Notes: generated by a model not told the origin, from the sequence alone. Positions 6,757 through 15,294 are shown, counted from the first letter of the stretch. The stretch: 51,719 nt of DNA from Clostridia bacterium (GCA_900767415.1 CAAFYZ010000039.1:1-51719); one strand, 5' to 3'. Numbers and translations: made by a program.

Positions 6757-6785
6757 TTGCATTTTGCCGCGGAATGCGATATAAT
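6757..6785 (+). promoter_or_regulatory. SigA-type promoter of the queG-like gene
   Basis: TTGCAT (6757-6762), a 17-nt spacer and TATAAT (6780-6785) lie about 97 bp before the start codon. The roughly 90-nt leader contains the GC-rich segment CCCCGCAGGCCGCTTTTCGC and no obvious aptamer. Confidence 0.85.
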
Positions 6786-6881
6786 AGGTGGTAGATACGG
6801 GCGTAAAACCCCGCTTAGTCCCCCGCAGGCCGCTTTTCGCGGCGGCACAGAGGACGGGGAAAAGGAAAAACGGAGGACGGG

Positions 6882-7700
6882 ATGAAGGACGGGATCCGCG
6901 CTTTTTTTGAAGAAGAGAAGATTGAATATGCCGAGGCACTCTCTTACGCCGATGCGCGGGAGATTTCGCCGCATATTCTTGCCCGCGCCGCACTGACACC
7001 GCGCAGTATGATTCTGTTTCTTCTGCCGTATTATGCAGGGGAGACGGAGAACCTTTCGATCTATGCCGCCGCGCGGGATTATCATATCGCTATCCGCGAG
7101 GTGACAGAGCGTCTGATCCGTCGGCTGGACGCGCTCTTCCCGGGGTCGCACAGCGTCGGCTTCGGCGATCACTCGCCGATTGACGAGCGACACGCCGCCC
7201 TTTCCGCAGGACTCGGCATCCTCGGGAAGAACGGACTGCTGATTCACCCCGTATACGGCACGTATGTGTTTATCGCCGACATCCTGACCGACATCCCGCC
7301 CGAAGCACTCGGGGCGATCCCCGCCGCCCCGCCGCGCTTTTGCGAGGGGTGTGGTGCCTGCCTCCGTGCCTGCCCGACCGGCATTCTCCGCGGGGAGGGC
7401 GACTCTTGCCTTTCCGCCGTCACACAGAGAAAAGGGGAACTGACGGCAGAAGAGATCGGCATGATGAAAAAATATCACACCGTATGGGGGTGTGACATCT
7501 GCCAGAGCGTCTGTCCGCATAACCGCTCGCCAAGACTCACGCAGCTCCCTTTCTTCAGAGAAGAGAGGATCCCGCACTTAACGCGGAAGATTCTTGACGG
7601 CATGGGAAAAGATGCGTTCCGCGAGCGCGCATTCGCATGGCGCGGCAGACGCGTTGTCGAACGCAACCTTGACGCATACGAAAGCGAAAATGATAACTAA
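6882..7700 (+). CDS. queG: QueG-like epoxyqueuosine reductase family protein (short form)
   Basis: QueG is a cobalamin and double [4Fe-4S] enzyme that reduces epoxyqueuosine to queuosine in tRNA. The 272-residue protein keeps the ferredoxin core: Cys154, 157, 160 and 164 in CEGCGACLRACP, Cys176, and Cys204, 207 and 211 in GCDICQSVCPHN. The N-terminal B12-binding region is shorter than usual, and the C-terminal HEAT-repeat tRNA-binding part of long QueG proteins is missing. Activity on tRNA is therefore inferred, not certain. It stands alone behind its own promoter. The queT gene at 1573 makes queuosine salvage a reasonable context. Confidence 0.75.
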   Translation: MKDGIRAFFEEEKIEYAEALSYADAREISPHILARAALTPRSMILFLLPYYAGETENLSIYAAARDYHIAIREVTERLIRRLDALFPGSHSVGFGDHSPIDERHAALSAGLGILGKNGLLIHPVYGTYVFIADILTDIPPEALGAIPAAPPRFCEGCGACLRACPTGILRGEGDSCLSAVTQRKGELTAEEIGMMKKYHTVWGCDICQSVCPHNRSPRLTQLPFFREERIPHLTRKILDGMGKDAFRERAFAWRGRRVVERNLDAYESENDN

Positions 7701-7831
7701 TATTTACATATAGGAAGTTTTTATGAATATTTTAGTTACCGTCAATCGGTGCATCGCATTTTATCTTGATGATTTGAAAGATTCGATTTGAAAAGGAAAT
7801 GAGTTTTTTGCCTCAGTAGATAAACGTAATA

Positions 7832-7875
7832 AAAGACACCGTGCCCGACAACTTTTCGTCGGGCACGGTGTCTTT
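7832..7875 (-). terminator. 18-bp stem terminator, best oriented on the minus strand
   Basis: Arms 7832-7849 and 7858-7875 (AAAGACACCGTGCCCGAC and its complement) are a perfect 18-bp match with an 8-nt loop. On the minus strand the arm ends in T's (GTCTTTTATTACG). It lies downstream of the DUF6514-like gene and could also stop the queG-like transcript. Confidence 0.75.
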
Positions 7876-7876
7876 A

Positions 7877-7919
7877 CGCTTTTGAAAAGCCGCGGGAAAT
7901 ATGCGGCTTTTCAAAAGCG
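7877..7919. terminator. Second hairpin next to the terminator at 7832
   Basis: Arms 7877-7893 and 7903-7919 (CGCTTTTGAAAAGCCGC and its complement) form a perfect 17-bp stem with a 9-nt loop. Each arm contains the self-complementary GCTTTTGAAAAGC, so alternative small hairpins are possible. It begins 9 bp after the minus-strand stop codon. Confidence 0.55.
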
Positions 7920-7928
7920 AACGGAAAA

Positions 7929-8228
7929 TCAAGAATGAAATTCGTCCTCGAAGATGTAGGGGAGATCGATCGGTGTCGCGAGGTTCGCTCTGATACGGTC
8001 GAAGAAGAGAATCGCGCGTCCGGGATCGGCGAACACGTCGGAAAGTTCGGCGCACGTCTCCTTTCCCTCGGGCGACACCAGCGTAACGCGGACGGAATAA
8101 AGGGGAAGTTTATAACTTGCCATCGCTCGGCTTTCTCTTGCGAGAAGGTCGTATGTATAGCGATACCCTTCTTCCGTGCACGTCTCCGTTCGGATAATTT
8201 TTTCGTCTGTCTTTTCTGCTTGTCTCAT
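7929..8228 (-). CDS. DUF6514-like small protein
   Basis: This 99-residue soluble protein has no signal peptide. The segments YTYDLLARESRAMASYKLPL, YSVRVTLVSPEG, and near the C-terminus FFDRIRANLATPIDLPYIFE match my memory of the DUF6514 family of Clostridia, which has no known function. It may fold as a small beta-rich domain followed by a helix. It is monocistronic, with a weak promoter (TAAAAT at 8282-8277) and the two hairpins at 7832-7919 downstream. Confidence 0.6.
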   Translation of the reverse strand: MRQAEKTDEKIIRTETCTEEGYRYTYDLLARESRAMASYKLPLYSVRVTLVSPEGKETCAELSDVFADPGRAILFFDRIRANLATPIDLPYIFEDEFHS

Positions 8229-8276
8229 AATTCCACTCCCATGATCAAATTGCGCTTTTTTGAATAAAGCACTTCT

Positions 8277-8306
8277 ATTTTACCACAAGGTGAGAAAAAA
8301 TGTCGT
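8277..8306 (-). promoter_or_regulatory. Weak promoter for the DUF6514-like gene
   Basis: On the minus strand ACGACA (8306-8301), an 18-nt spacer and TAAAAT (8282-8277) lie about 50 bp before the ATG. Confidence 0.4.
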
Positions 8307-8536
8307 CAGAAAATGTCGGTGACGGAAAGTTGTGAAATAAAAAGAAAGGCGACTTTCTTGCAAATATTGACATTTTCGACAAAATACAGGGAAAAACACA
8401 TCAAAAAAGACAATATCGCGGGAGAAGAAAAAAGTCAAAAATGAATGTAGTCAAAAGATTTTATTCAAAAAATCGAAAAATAAAATGAAAAAACATTGTT
8501 TTTGACAATATGCGTATCGGAAAGCAATAAATGCAA
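8300..8536. other. AT-rich spacer with inverted repeat
   Basis: This spacer between two minus-strand genes is markedly AT-richer than its surroundings. It contains the inverted repeat GTCAAAAATGAATGT (8434-8448) and ACATTGTTTTTGAC (8493-8506), further GACAATA/GTCAAAA strings, and plus-strand TTGACA-like hexamers. No open reading frame or recognisable RNA is seen. Confidence 0.5.
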
Positions 8537-9247
8537 TCAAATATCGCAAAGGCGGATTTCCGCCTCCGAATTGATCTCTCCGTCGCTTCTCACCGTGCGG
8601 AAATAGGCGGTATCTCCCGCACCGGAGCAATAGACGTCGAGCGTCTCGCCTTTCGGTGCCTCTTTTTTATAATTGACGGAGACGGAACAGATGCGTTTGC
8701 CGCGCATGGGTAAAAAGTTCGCATACATATCGGGGTATCTTGTGTTGTTCATGTGTCCGTTCTGATCGAGATCGGCATACGTGACGGCATACGTACCGAG
8801 ATGGCGCAATTCCGACGGCATACGGAAGCGGGTGGTCGTGATGTCGAGCGGTGCAAGACAGGAAAGCCCGAGGTGAAATTCGCTGACCGGGACGAGGGCG
8901 TGTGTCTCGGTATCGATCAGTGCCCACACGGCGGCGGCACGACCGATTTCACGACCGTCGCAGGAGAGACGGTAAAAACGAAGGAAACTGTAACCGTGGC
9001 TCTCGGCGGGGAACGTGGTGGCGACGAGCGGTGCATAGGCGCGGACGGGCTCGTCGAATTCCAGACGAATGCGCGAGAGAAGAAACGCACGTTTTTTCTC
9101 TTTCAGCTCGTCATAGGACATACCGTTGTCGGTCAGTTGGCACTGCGCCGCAGACTGCATATAGCGCATGAGCGCGGACGTACGGACGATGCCGTTTTCG
9201 TCGACGTCGTGAATATCGGCGGTGATTTTGATTTCATAGGGTTGCAT
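8537..9247 (-). CDS. Acyl-ACP thioesterase (FatA/FatB-type double hotdog)
   Basis: The enzyme hydrolyses acyl-ACP to release free fatty acid. The 236 residues form two hotdog halves. The first (about 1-120) carries DVDENGIVRTSALMRYMQSA. The second carries DLDQNGHMNNTRY (about 168-180), which holds the Asn-His pair of the acyl-ACP thioesterase active site (PF01643 as recalled). A TATAAT lies at 9288-9283 on the minus strand, but no good -35 is seen. The gene is alone between the DUF6514-like gene and the divergent thioredoxin operon. Confidence 0.85.
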   Translation of the reverse strand: MQPYEIKITADIHDVDENGIVRTSALMRYMQSAAQCQLTDNGMSYDELKEKKRAFLLSRIRLEFDEPVRAYAPLVATTFPAESHGYSFLRFYRLSCDGREIGRAAAVWALIDTETHALVPVSEFHLGLSCLAPLDITTTRFRMPSELRHLGTYAVTYADLDQNGHMNNTRYPDMYANFLPMRGKRICSVSVNYKKEAPKGETLDVYCSGAGDTAYFRTVRSDGEINSEAEIRLCDI

Positions 9248-9350
9248 GGGAATGACCTCGATTCTCTTTCGGTTTCCTTTTTATTATACAACGCATTTGT
9301 AACGAAAAAAAGACTTCGTTTGAATTTTCCGTGAATTTTTCGTTTTTCTC

Positions 9351-9379
9351 TTTACCGCGTGTTCCGTGTGTGGTATACT
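9351..9379 (+). promoter_or_regulatory. Promoter of the thioredoxin operon
   Basis: TTTACC (9351-9356), a 17-nt spacer and TATACT (9374-9379) with a TGG just before it precede the AAAGGAG ribosome binding site at 9394-9400. Confidence 0.65.
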
Positions 9380-9407
9380 GAAGACATCAACGAAAAGGAG
9401 TCGTAAA

Positions 9408-9719
9408 ATGCTTACCTTAACCAAAGATACCTTTGAAGCGGAGGTAGAAAAGTACAAGGGACTTGTCGTGATTGACCTTTTTGCCACATGGTGTGCGCCC
9501 TGTCGTATGCTCGCTCCTGTTCTCGAAGAATTGGAAAAAGAGTATCCGGATGTTAAATTCTGCAAGATCAACGTCGATGAAGAGCGGGAACTTGCGGAAA
9601 AATTCCGTGTCGAGAGCATTCCCATGGTTGCCTTTGTCAAGGATGACACCTTCCTCGACATGTCCGTCGGCTATGTTCCGAAAGAAAATCTTGCGGCAAA
9701 GATCCGGGAGCTCCGATGA
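9408..9719 (+). CDS. trxA: Thioredoxin with WCAPC active site
   Basis: This is a 103-residue single-domain thioredoxin. The redox motif is WCAPC (Trp28, Cys29, Ala30, Pro31, Cys32), a variant of the usual WCGPC. The cis-proline is Pro72 in SIPM. An extra Cys52 lies in the third strand. The frame is open further upstream, but the ATG at 9408 follows an ideal AAAGGAG ribosome binding site and gives the normal family start. The next gene starts inside its stop codon (ATGA overlap), so the pair is translationally coupled. Confidence 0.93.
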   Translation: MLTLTKDTFEAEVEKYKGLVVIDLFATWCAPCRMLAPVLEELEKEYPDVKFCKINVDEERELAEKFRVESIPMVAFVKDDTFLDMSVGYVPKENLAAKIRELR

Positions 9720-9913
9720 AAATCCGCCTGAACGAAGATAAAGAGACGGTAAAACTTCTGAAAGACGCCATGAAACAGAACGGCGGCTATTGCCCTTGCC
9801 GTCTTGTGCATAACGAAGATACGAAATGTATGTGCAAGGAGTTCCGCGAACAGATCGCCGACCCCGATTTTGAGGGGTATTGCCATTGTATGCTTTACTA
9901 TAAAGAAAAATAA
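9716..9913 (+). CDS. Ferredoxin-thioredoxin reductase catalytic-subunit-like protein
   Basis: The 65-residue protein has three Cys-x-Cys pairs: Cys26-Pro-Cys28, Cys38-Met-Cys40 and Cys56-His-Cys58. This is the CPC...CxC...CHC pattern of the ferredoxin:thioredoxin reductase catalytic chain. In the plant/cyanobacterial enzyme four of these cysteines hold a [4Fe-4S] cluster and two form the redox disulfide. All six are present here. The protein is much shorter than the plastid subunit, and no variable subunit is nearby. Overlap with the thioredoxin gene points to that thioredoxin as substrate, with ferredoxin as likely electron source. The specific donor is inferred. Confidence 0.85.
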   Translation: MKIRLNEDKETVKLLKDAMKQNGGYCPCRLVHNEDTKCMCKEFREQIADPDFEGYCHCMLYYKEK

Positions 9914-9930
9914 ACTTCCGCTTCGGAAAG

Positions 9931-9968
9931 AGGACCGCAAATGCCGCGCGGTCCTTTTTCTTTTTTTC
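9931..9968 (+). terminator. Terminator of the thioredoxin operon
   Basis: Stem AGGACCGC (9931-9938) pairs with GCGGTCCT (9948-9955), followed by a T-rich tract broken by one C. It starts 17 bp after the stop codon. Confidence 0.8.
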
Positions 9969-10054
9969 GGTCGGACGTTGCCGATCGCCTTCGGATTTTG
10001 TTCTTTCTCCGTAACTTGCGGAGAATTTTTCCGATATCTTCATTCCGTTCGCTC

Positions 10055-10083
10055 TTGCAGAATATGGAAATAAATGGTATACT
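10055..10083 (+). promoter_or_regulatory. Promoter of the giant surface protein gene
   Basis: TTGCAG (10055-10060), a 17-nt spacer and TATACT (10078-10083) with an extended -10 TGG. The start codon is 30 bp downstream. Confidence 0.8.
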
Positions 10084-10113
10084 TAACCAAAAGTGTATGC
10101 AAGCGGAGGACTT

Positions 10114-13100
10114 ATGAAAAACATCGGATTTTTTCTTTCTTTTCTTCTTTTGACGGCAGTTTTTTCCGTCGGCGTTTTTGCCGCGGAAGAAAAGAGCTCG
10201 GGAACCGAAACGCCCGATGTGTGTTTCGATCCGGCAGAGGAGATCGACGTGATCGAAGAAGGGGAGAGGCGCGGGACGCCTGCCGCACGCGCCGTCGCTC
10301 CCGTCGCGGATTTTTATACCGTCAGGCGGGAGGGAGAGTACTTCTTTCTGACCGATCGGGACGGGACGGAGATCATGCAGAGCGGAGAATTGCAGCAACT
10401 CATCGACGGAGCGATGGCAAAGGCGGAGAGCGTGGTGTTCTCTTTCCTCTCCGTGAGCGTCGACCGTTCGCTGAATTTTTCCCGCGGAGAGATCTTCTTA
10501 GAGGGTTCTTTGTGTTTTGAAGGAGAAGCGGGACTCGTTCTTTCGGACGGGGGACTGACGATAGAGGGGGATCTTCTCTTTTCGTCGGGCGGCATCCGGA
10601 TCAAGGAAGGGGTCCTGCACCTCACGGGCGGAAAAATCCGAAGTGCCGGATGTGCCGTAACACTGGACTATTCTTCCGCCGCCCGCTTTGAAATGTCGGG
10701 AGGAGAAATCGTCTCTACGGGAGAGGGTGCCGCCGTGGAAAATCGCCTCGGCACCGTCTCGGTGTCGGGCGGGAGCATTCGGAACACGGCGGGATATGCC
10801 GTGCGCTCCGAAGGAACGCTGAAACTCGGCGGCGATGCCATACTTGACGGCGAAGGGACGGACGTTGCGGCGACCCTTCCCGTAACGCTGACGGCGCGGG
10901 GAATTCCGTTTGCCGGGACACTCTCGGTAAACCTTCGGAAAACGTTTGATAAAGGACGCGAGACACCCGCATTTTACGGCGCGGTATCCGGGATGGAGAC
11001 GCGGATCTCTCTGACCGATGCGTCGGGGGGCGCCATGCCGCTTGTCTTCCGCGAAAAGGGGAAGAATACCGACGAAAAATCTTTTCTTGCCGTCTCCTTA
11101 CCGTATCGTTATTCCTGCCTGCTCGACGGCGAGGAAGTGTTTGTTCTGTACGGCTTGGTGGGGGAGGAGTTGCAGGCACCGGATCCGCCGCAAAAGCGCG
11201 GGTATGCCTTTGACGCGTGGTATACCGACCGTGCCATGACCGAAAAAATGAATTTTTTGTCCCCGCCCGAGGAAGACACGGTGCTTTATGCAAAAACGTC
11301 GCTTTTGCCGCCGACCTTTGCCGTGCACGGGCTGACGTTCTCTTTCGACGGTGGGTTGCATGATCTGACCTTCTCCCGCCTGTCGCACGAGCTGGAAGAG
11401 TCGGGAATGTTTTCCTTTGCGTGGTATCGCGACGGCGTGGTGTGCCCTTCTTCCGCAAAATGTCTGAAACTTCGCAACGTCGGCGACAGCGGAGAGTATA
11501 TTTGTAAAATAACATTTACAAACGGCGCGGATTCCGTCACGGTAACAACACCGGCTATCCGAGTTTCCGTAACGAAAAAATATATAAAAATTCCGGAGAT
11601 TCAATCAAAAACATACAGCGGCGAACGACAGTGCGCATCGCTCTTCGACACGGCGGAATATACCGTATCGGAAAATGCGGGCGGCGTGTCCGTCGGAGAA
11701 TATCCGGTGCGTCTTTCGGTCGGCGACCCCGAAAACTGCGCGTTTTTCGGGACGGAAGAGACAACGCTCACCCTGCCGTTTTCCATCGTGCGCGCGGAAA
11801 ACTCTTTTTTGGGCGAAATCGGCATTCCGGATTACTTCGAGAGCGGGCGGGCAGAGCCGTTTGCCCGTTCACGCTTCGGTACGCCTTCGTTTTTTTATTC
11901 CGACAGAGAGGACGGCACATACGGGACGATACCGCCGAGCATCCCGGGTCGCTATTATCTTTATGCCGCCGTGGAGGGCTGTGCGGATTATGCACCTCTT
12001 CGCTCCGCACCGATCTCGTTTTGCGTGAAGGAGGTGCGTGTGCTTTCTCTTCGTGTCTTTGTTTTGCCTCATAAGACATCCTATCTCGCATTTGAACGTT
12101 TTTCTCCCGAGGGAATGTGCGTTCTCGCCACATATTCCGACGGGACGGAAAGAGAGGTCGCCACCTCGGATCTTGTTTTTACCTATGCGGAGAATGCCCG
12201 CGAGTTCCATGTTCGCGCACCGTATCTTTTGCTTTCTTATGCGGGCGTCGGCGTTACGCTTCCTTTGTCCGTAGAGGCGGCGGAGTATCCGACGGGAGAC
12301 GTCACCCTTTCCGACCTTACCGTGACATACGACGGAGAGCGACATATACCGACACTTGCGGGGAAGTTGCCGACAGGGAAGGACGGCAGCACCCCGACCG
12401 TGAAAATCGTCGGGGGCGGCACCGATGTCGGAGAGTATACCGTGACGGTATCCTTCGGGAGCGTCGGGACGGATTACCGTGCGCCCGCTCCCATGACGGC
12501 GACCTTGCGTATTCTTCCGAAAGAGGCGACGGTTGTCTTTTCCGATACGGATTTTGTATATAACGGCAGGATACAGTGTCCGACGGCGTGGTATACCGAC
12601 GTCTTCGGGCAGAAAGTCGCACTTTCCGTGAGCGGAGGGAAGAGCGAGGCGGGAGAGAATTATCTTGCCGTCGCGCATCCGACGGACGAAAACTACGCAT
12701 TTTTCGGAACGACCGCATGCTTTTCGGTTGCGCGGGCGGAGTACGACCTTTCCGGGGTTCTTTGGTCGGCAAAAGCGTTTGTCTACGACGGAGAAAAAAA
12801 GCAGGTGACGCTTTCGGGTCTTCCCGACGGGGTCGTCGCGGTGGGATATGCCGATGCGGAAGGAATCCGCGCCGGAGTCTATACGGCAAGGGCGTGTCTT
12901 TCTTATGACGAAAAGAATTATAAAGAGCCGATTCTGTCGCCGTATTCCTGGGAAATCAAAAAAGCCGAATATCCCGTCACGTATGGCTTCGCGGATTCCG
13001 AATTCATATATGACGGGGCGGCGCACACACCGCGCATGACGGGGACGCTCCCGATCGGAGCGGACGGGTTTTCACCGATCCCGTCCTTTGACCGTGCGGT

Positions 13101-15249
13101 GACGCACGTCGCAGAGGGGGTATGCACCGTGCGGATTTCCTTTTCGACAAAGAGCGAAAATTACTTTTCGCCGCGCGATATGACCGCTACGGTGCGCATC
13201 ACGCCGTGTCCGGCAACCGTTACGTGGGAAAATCTTTCATTTTCCTATACCGGCGCCGCTCATTCTCCGACGGCAGGATCGGAGTTGTTCGGTGTTTCGG
13301 TGAGCGGGGCAGGCGTGGACGCGGGAGAATATACCGCACACGCCGTCTCTCTTTCCGAAGATTATTTTGTAGAAAACGAAACGGCGATATTTCATGTTCT
13401 GCCTGCGGAAAATCATTGGATAAATCCGCTTTTGCAAACAGAAATTTACGAAAGCGAGGATTTTTCGGCAACTGCCGTTCCGTTTTACGGAAAAAGCGTA
13501 ATCCGATTTTTCTCCGATAAAGAACTGGAAAACGAAATTGAACCACCGCATACGCACGGCGTATATTATATGCGGGCAGAGGTCGCGGCGTCCGTGAATT
13601 ATCGGGAGCTGATCGGTGAGAGTGTCCCTCTGACGCTTCTCGAGGTGCTGCCGCTTTCCTTGTGTGTCACGCTTTCCGATGAAGAGAGAATCGCGTTTTC
13701 CGTCCTTTCTCCTTCGGACTTTTCCGCCGGGATTCTCTATAACGACGGCAGTACGGAAAAGATTCCGTCGGAAACGGTGCGCGTTCTGTATCGGCACGCG
13801 GACGGATTTCGCACATCGGACGACACGGTCGGTTTTGCCTACGGTTCTCTCACGGCGACCGTCCCCGTGCGGGTGAAAAAATGCGTTCCGGATTTTTCTT
13901 CGGTCCGACCGTCGGAAGAAGAATTTTTCTATGACGGAAAGACACACACCGTGACGTTTCTCGGTCTGCCGAGCGGGTTTTCCGTCCTTTCGTACGAGGG
14001 AGAGAATCTTCGCTCGGCAGGTGAATATACCGTATGCGCGACGCTCTCTTTCGATAGCGAAAATTATGACGCGCCCCGTGTGCTCTCGCGGCGGGTGCGG
14101 GTTCTTCGCGCCGAGGTGGCGGTGCCGACACTGCCGAGTGCGGTTTACGACGGAACGCCGCAATTTCCGCAACTTCCCGCCTCTCCCTTCTACACGGCGA
14201 CTTTTGAAGAAAACGCACGCCATGCGGGGTGCTATACCGTCACTCTTCGTCTCCGGGACGCGGAGAATTATCGCTTTGCCGACAGAGAGGAGGGAGAGAC
14301 GACGGAGATTTTCTTCCTTGTCTTACCGCGTAAACTTGTCTACACGCTCGCAGATGTGATCCGATACCGCGACGGGACGCTTACACAGCCCGTACCGACC
14401 CTGACGTACGGTGAGATTCTCGAAGGGGAAGACCCGCTTTTGCACATGGAAGAGACGGCAGATCGTTTTCTCCTCTCCGCAAAAAATCCCGACTATACCG
14501 TAGAAACCGTCGGCGGAGAGATCCGTCCTACGGAAAAACTTTCTCCCGCGACGGTCCGCACGATCTTTTTCTTCGTCCTTCTCGCGCTTCTTTTCCTTCT
14601 TTCTCTGCTTTTTCTTTTTTCAAAACGGGAAGAGATCCGTTGTCGCGTCGCATGGCGGGCGGAAAAGAAAAAGAGCCGCCTGCCCGCACAAGAGCGCGCG
14701 CCGGAAAGAGCGACGCACGCGGGCATGGCAAAAGAACTTTTGACGGAAGACGCTCGGGCGGCAGAGACGGAAGAAAAAACAGAAGCAGAAACGCCTCTGC
14801 CGTCGGAAGACATCCGGACGGAAACGGAAGAAGAAAAAAACGACCGAAAAGACGATGCCGCGGAAGAAGAAAAAGAGAGCGCGGGCACCGACGCTGTCGG
14901 TGTCGCGACGGCGGACGCCCTGATTACCGATGCGCTCGCGCGGGAACTTCTTTCTTCGGAGGAGACGACGGTCATCAGTGCGGGGAGCCGACGCGGCGTC
15001 GTCAACGTCGATACGCTGAGTCGGAGTTTTGACGGCGGCGACCGCGTGGACATCAATCTTCTGAAAGAAAAGACGCTGATCCCGTATGACACGGGGTATC
15101 TGAAAGTGCTGGCTCGCGGCGTGATCGATAAGCCGCTGACCGTATATGCCGACGATTTCAGTCTGCAGGCGGTCAAGATGATTGCCCTGACGGGCGGGGA
15201 AGCCGTTCGCGCCCGTACGGTGTCGCCAAAGGACAAAGAGAAGAAGTGA
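10114..15249 (+). CDS. Giant membrane-anchored surface protein with MBG/Ig-like repeats and a cytoplasmic uL15-like tail
   Basis: The 1711-residue protein starts at the ATG at 10114 behind GGAGG; an upstream in-frame ATG at 10093 lacks a site. A signal peptide (1-26, ending VFA) leads to a glycine-rich beta-helix-like region (about 100-245), an InlB-type repeat (about 329-394) and an Ig-like domain (about 395-490). MBG-type repeats of about 75-80 residues follow, marked by Y-D/N/S/T-G motifs near residues 503, 737, 814, 889, 964, 1044, 1270 and 1345. Two Big_3-like blocks are interspersed. One membrane helix lies at about 1483-1505. The cytoplasmic tail is a Glu/Ala/Lys-rich linker, then residues 1631-1702, which read like the end of ribosomal protein uL15 (VNVDTLSRSF, VDINLLKEKTLI, LKVLARGVIDKPLTV, FSLQAVKMIALTGG). 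No LPXTG sorting signal is seen. Function is unknown: adhesion outside is plausible, the role of the tail is open. Confidence 0.85.
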   Translation: MKNIGFFLSFLLLTAVFSVGVFAAEEKSSGTETPDVCFDPAEEIDVIEEGERRGTPAARAVAPVADFYTVRREGEYFFLTDRDGTEIMQSGELQQLIDGAMAKAESVVFSFLSVSVDRSLNFSRGEIFLEGSLCFEGEAGLVLSDGGLTIEGDLLFSSGGIRIKEGVLHLTGGKIRSAGCAVTLDYSSAARFEMSGGEIVSTGEGAAVENRLGTVSVSGGSIRNTAGYAVRSEGTLKLGGDAILDGEGTDVAATLPVTLTARGIPFAGTLSVNLRKTFDKGRETPAFYGAVSGMETRISLTDASGGAMPLVFREKGKNTDEKSFLAVSLPYRYSCLLDGEEVFVLYGLVGEELQAPDPPQKRGYAFDAWYTDRAMTEKMNFLSPPEEDTVLYAKTSLLPPTFAVHGLTFSFDGGLHDLTFSRLSHELEESGMFSFAWYRDGVVCPSSAKCLKLRNVGDSGEYICKITFTNGADSVTVTTPAIRVSVTKKYIKIPEIQSKTYSGERQCASLFDTAEYTVSENAGGVSVGEYPVRLSVGDPENCAFFGTEETTLTLPFSIVRAENSFLGEIGIPDYFESGRAEPFARSRFGTPSFFYSDREDGTYGTIPPSIPGRYYLYAAVEGCADYAPLRSAPISFCVKEVRVLSLRVFVLPHKTSYLAFERFSPEGMCVLATYSDGTEREVATSDLVFTYAENAREFHVRAPYLLLSYAGVGVTLPLSVEAAEYPTGDVTLSDLTVTYDGERHIPTLAGKLPTGKDGSTPTVKIVGGGTDVGEYTVTVSFGSVGTDYRAPAPMTATLRILPKEATVVFSDTDFVYNGRIQCPTAWYTDVFGQKVALSVSGGKSEAGENYLAVAHPTDENYAFFGTTACFSVARAEYDLSGVLWSAKAFVYDGEKKQVTLSGLPDGVVAVGYADAEGIRAGVYTARACLSYDEKNYKEPILSPYSWEIKKAEYPVTYGFADSEFIYDGAAHTPRMTGTLPIGADGFSPIPSFDRAVTHVAEGVCTVRISFSTKSENYFSPRDMTATVRITPCPATVTWENLSFSYTGAAHSPTAGSELFGVSVSGAGVDAGEYTAHAVSLSEDYFVENETAIFHVLPAENHWINPLLQTEIYESEDFSATAVPFYGKSVIRFFSDKELENEIEPPHTHGVYYMRAEVAASVNYRELIGESVPLTLLEVLPLSLCVTLSDEERIAFSVLSPSDFSAGILYNDGSTEKIPSETVRVLYRHADGFRTSDDTVGFAYGSLTATVPVRVKKCVPDFSSVRPSEEEFFYDGKTHTVTFLGLPSGFSVLSYEGENLRSAGEYTVCATLSFDSENYDAPRVLSRRVRVLRAEVAVPTLPSAVYDGTPQFPQLPASPFYTATFEENARHAGCYTVTLRLRDAENYRFADREEGETTEIFFLVLPRKLVYTLADVIRYRDGTLTQPVPTLTYGEILEGEDPLLHMEETADRFLLSAKNPDYTVETVGGEIRPTEKLSPATVRTIFFFVLLALLFLLSLLFLFSKREEIRCRVAWRAEKKKSRLPAQERAPERATHAGMAKELLTEDARAAETEEKTEAETPLPSEDIRTETEEEKNDRKDDAAEEEKESAGTDAVGVATADALITDALARELLSSEETTVISAGSRRGVVNVDTLSRSFDGGDRVDINLLKEKTLIPYDTGYLKVLARGVIDKPLTVYADDFSLQAVKMIALTGGEAVRARTVSPKDKEKK

Positions 15250-15294
15250 ATCCGACGGCTCTTTGTGCCATTTGCCGAAGTTGCGAAAAGAGTC

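Noticed and set aside
14893..15249. A separate rplO (ribosomal protein L15) gene
   Set aside because: The uL15-like part is the in-frame continuation of the giant surface protein, has no start site of its own, and lacks the N-terminal L15 region.
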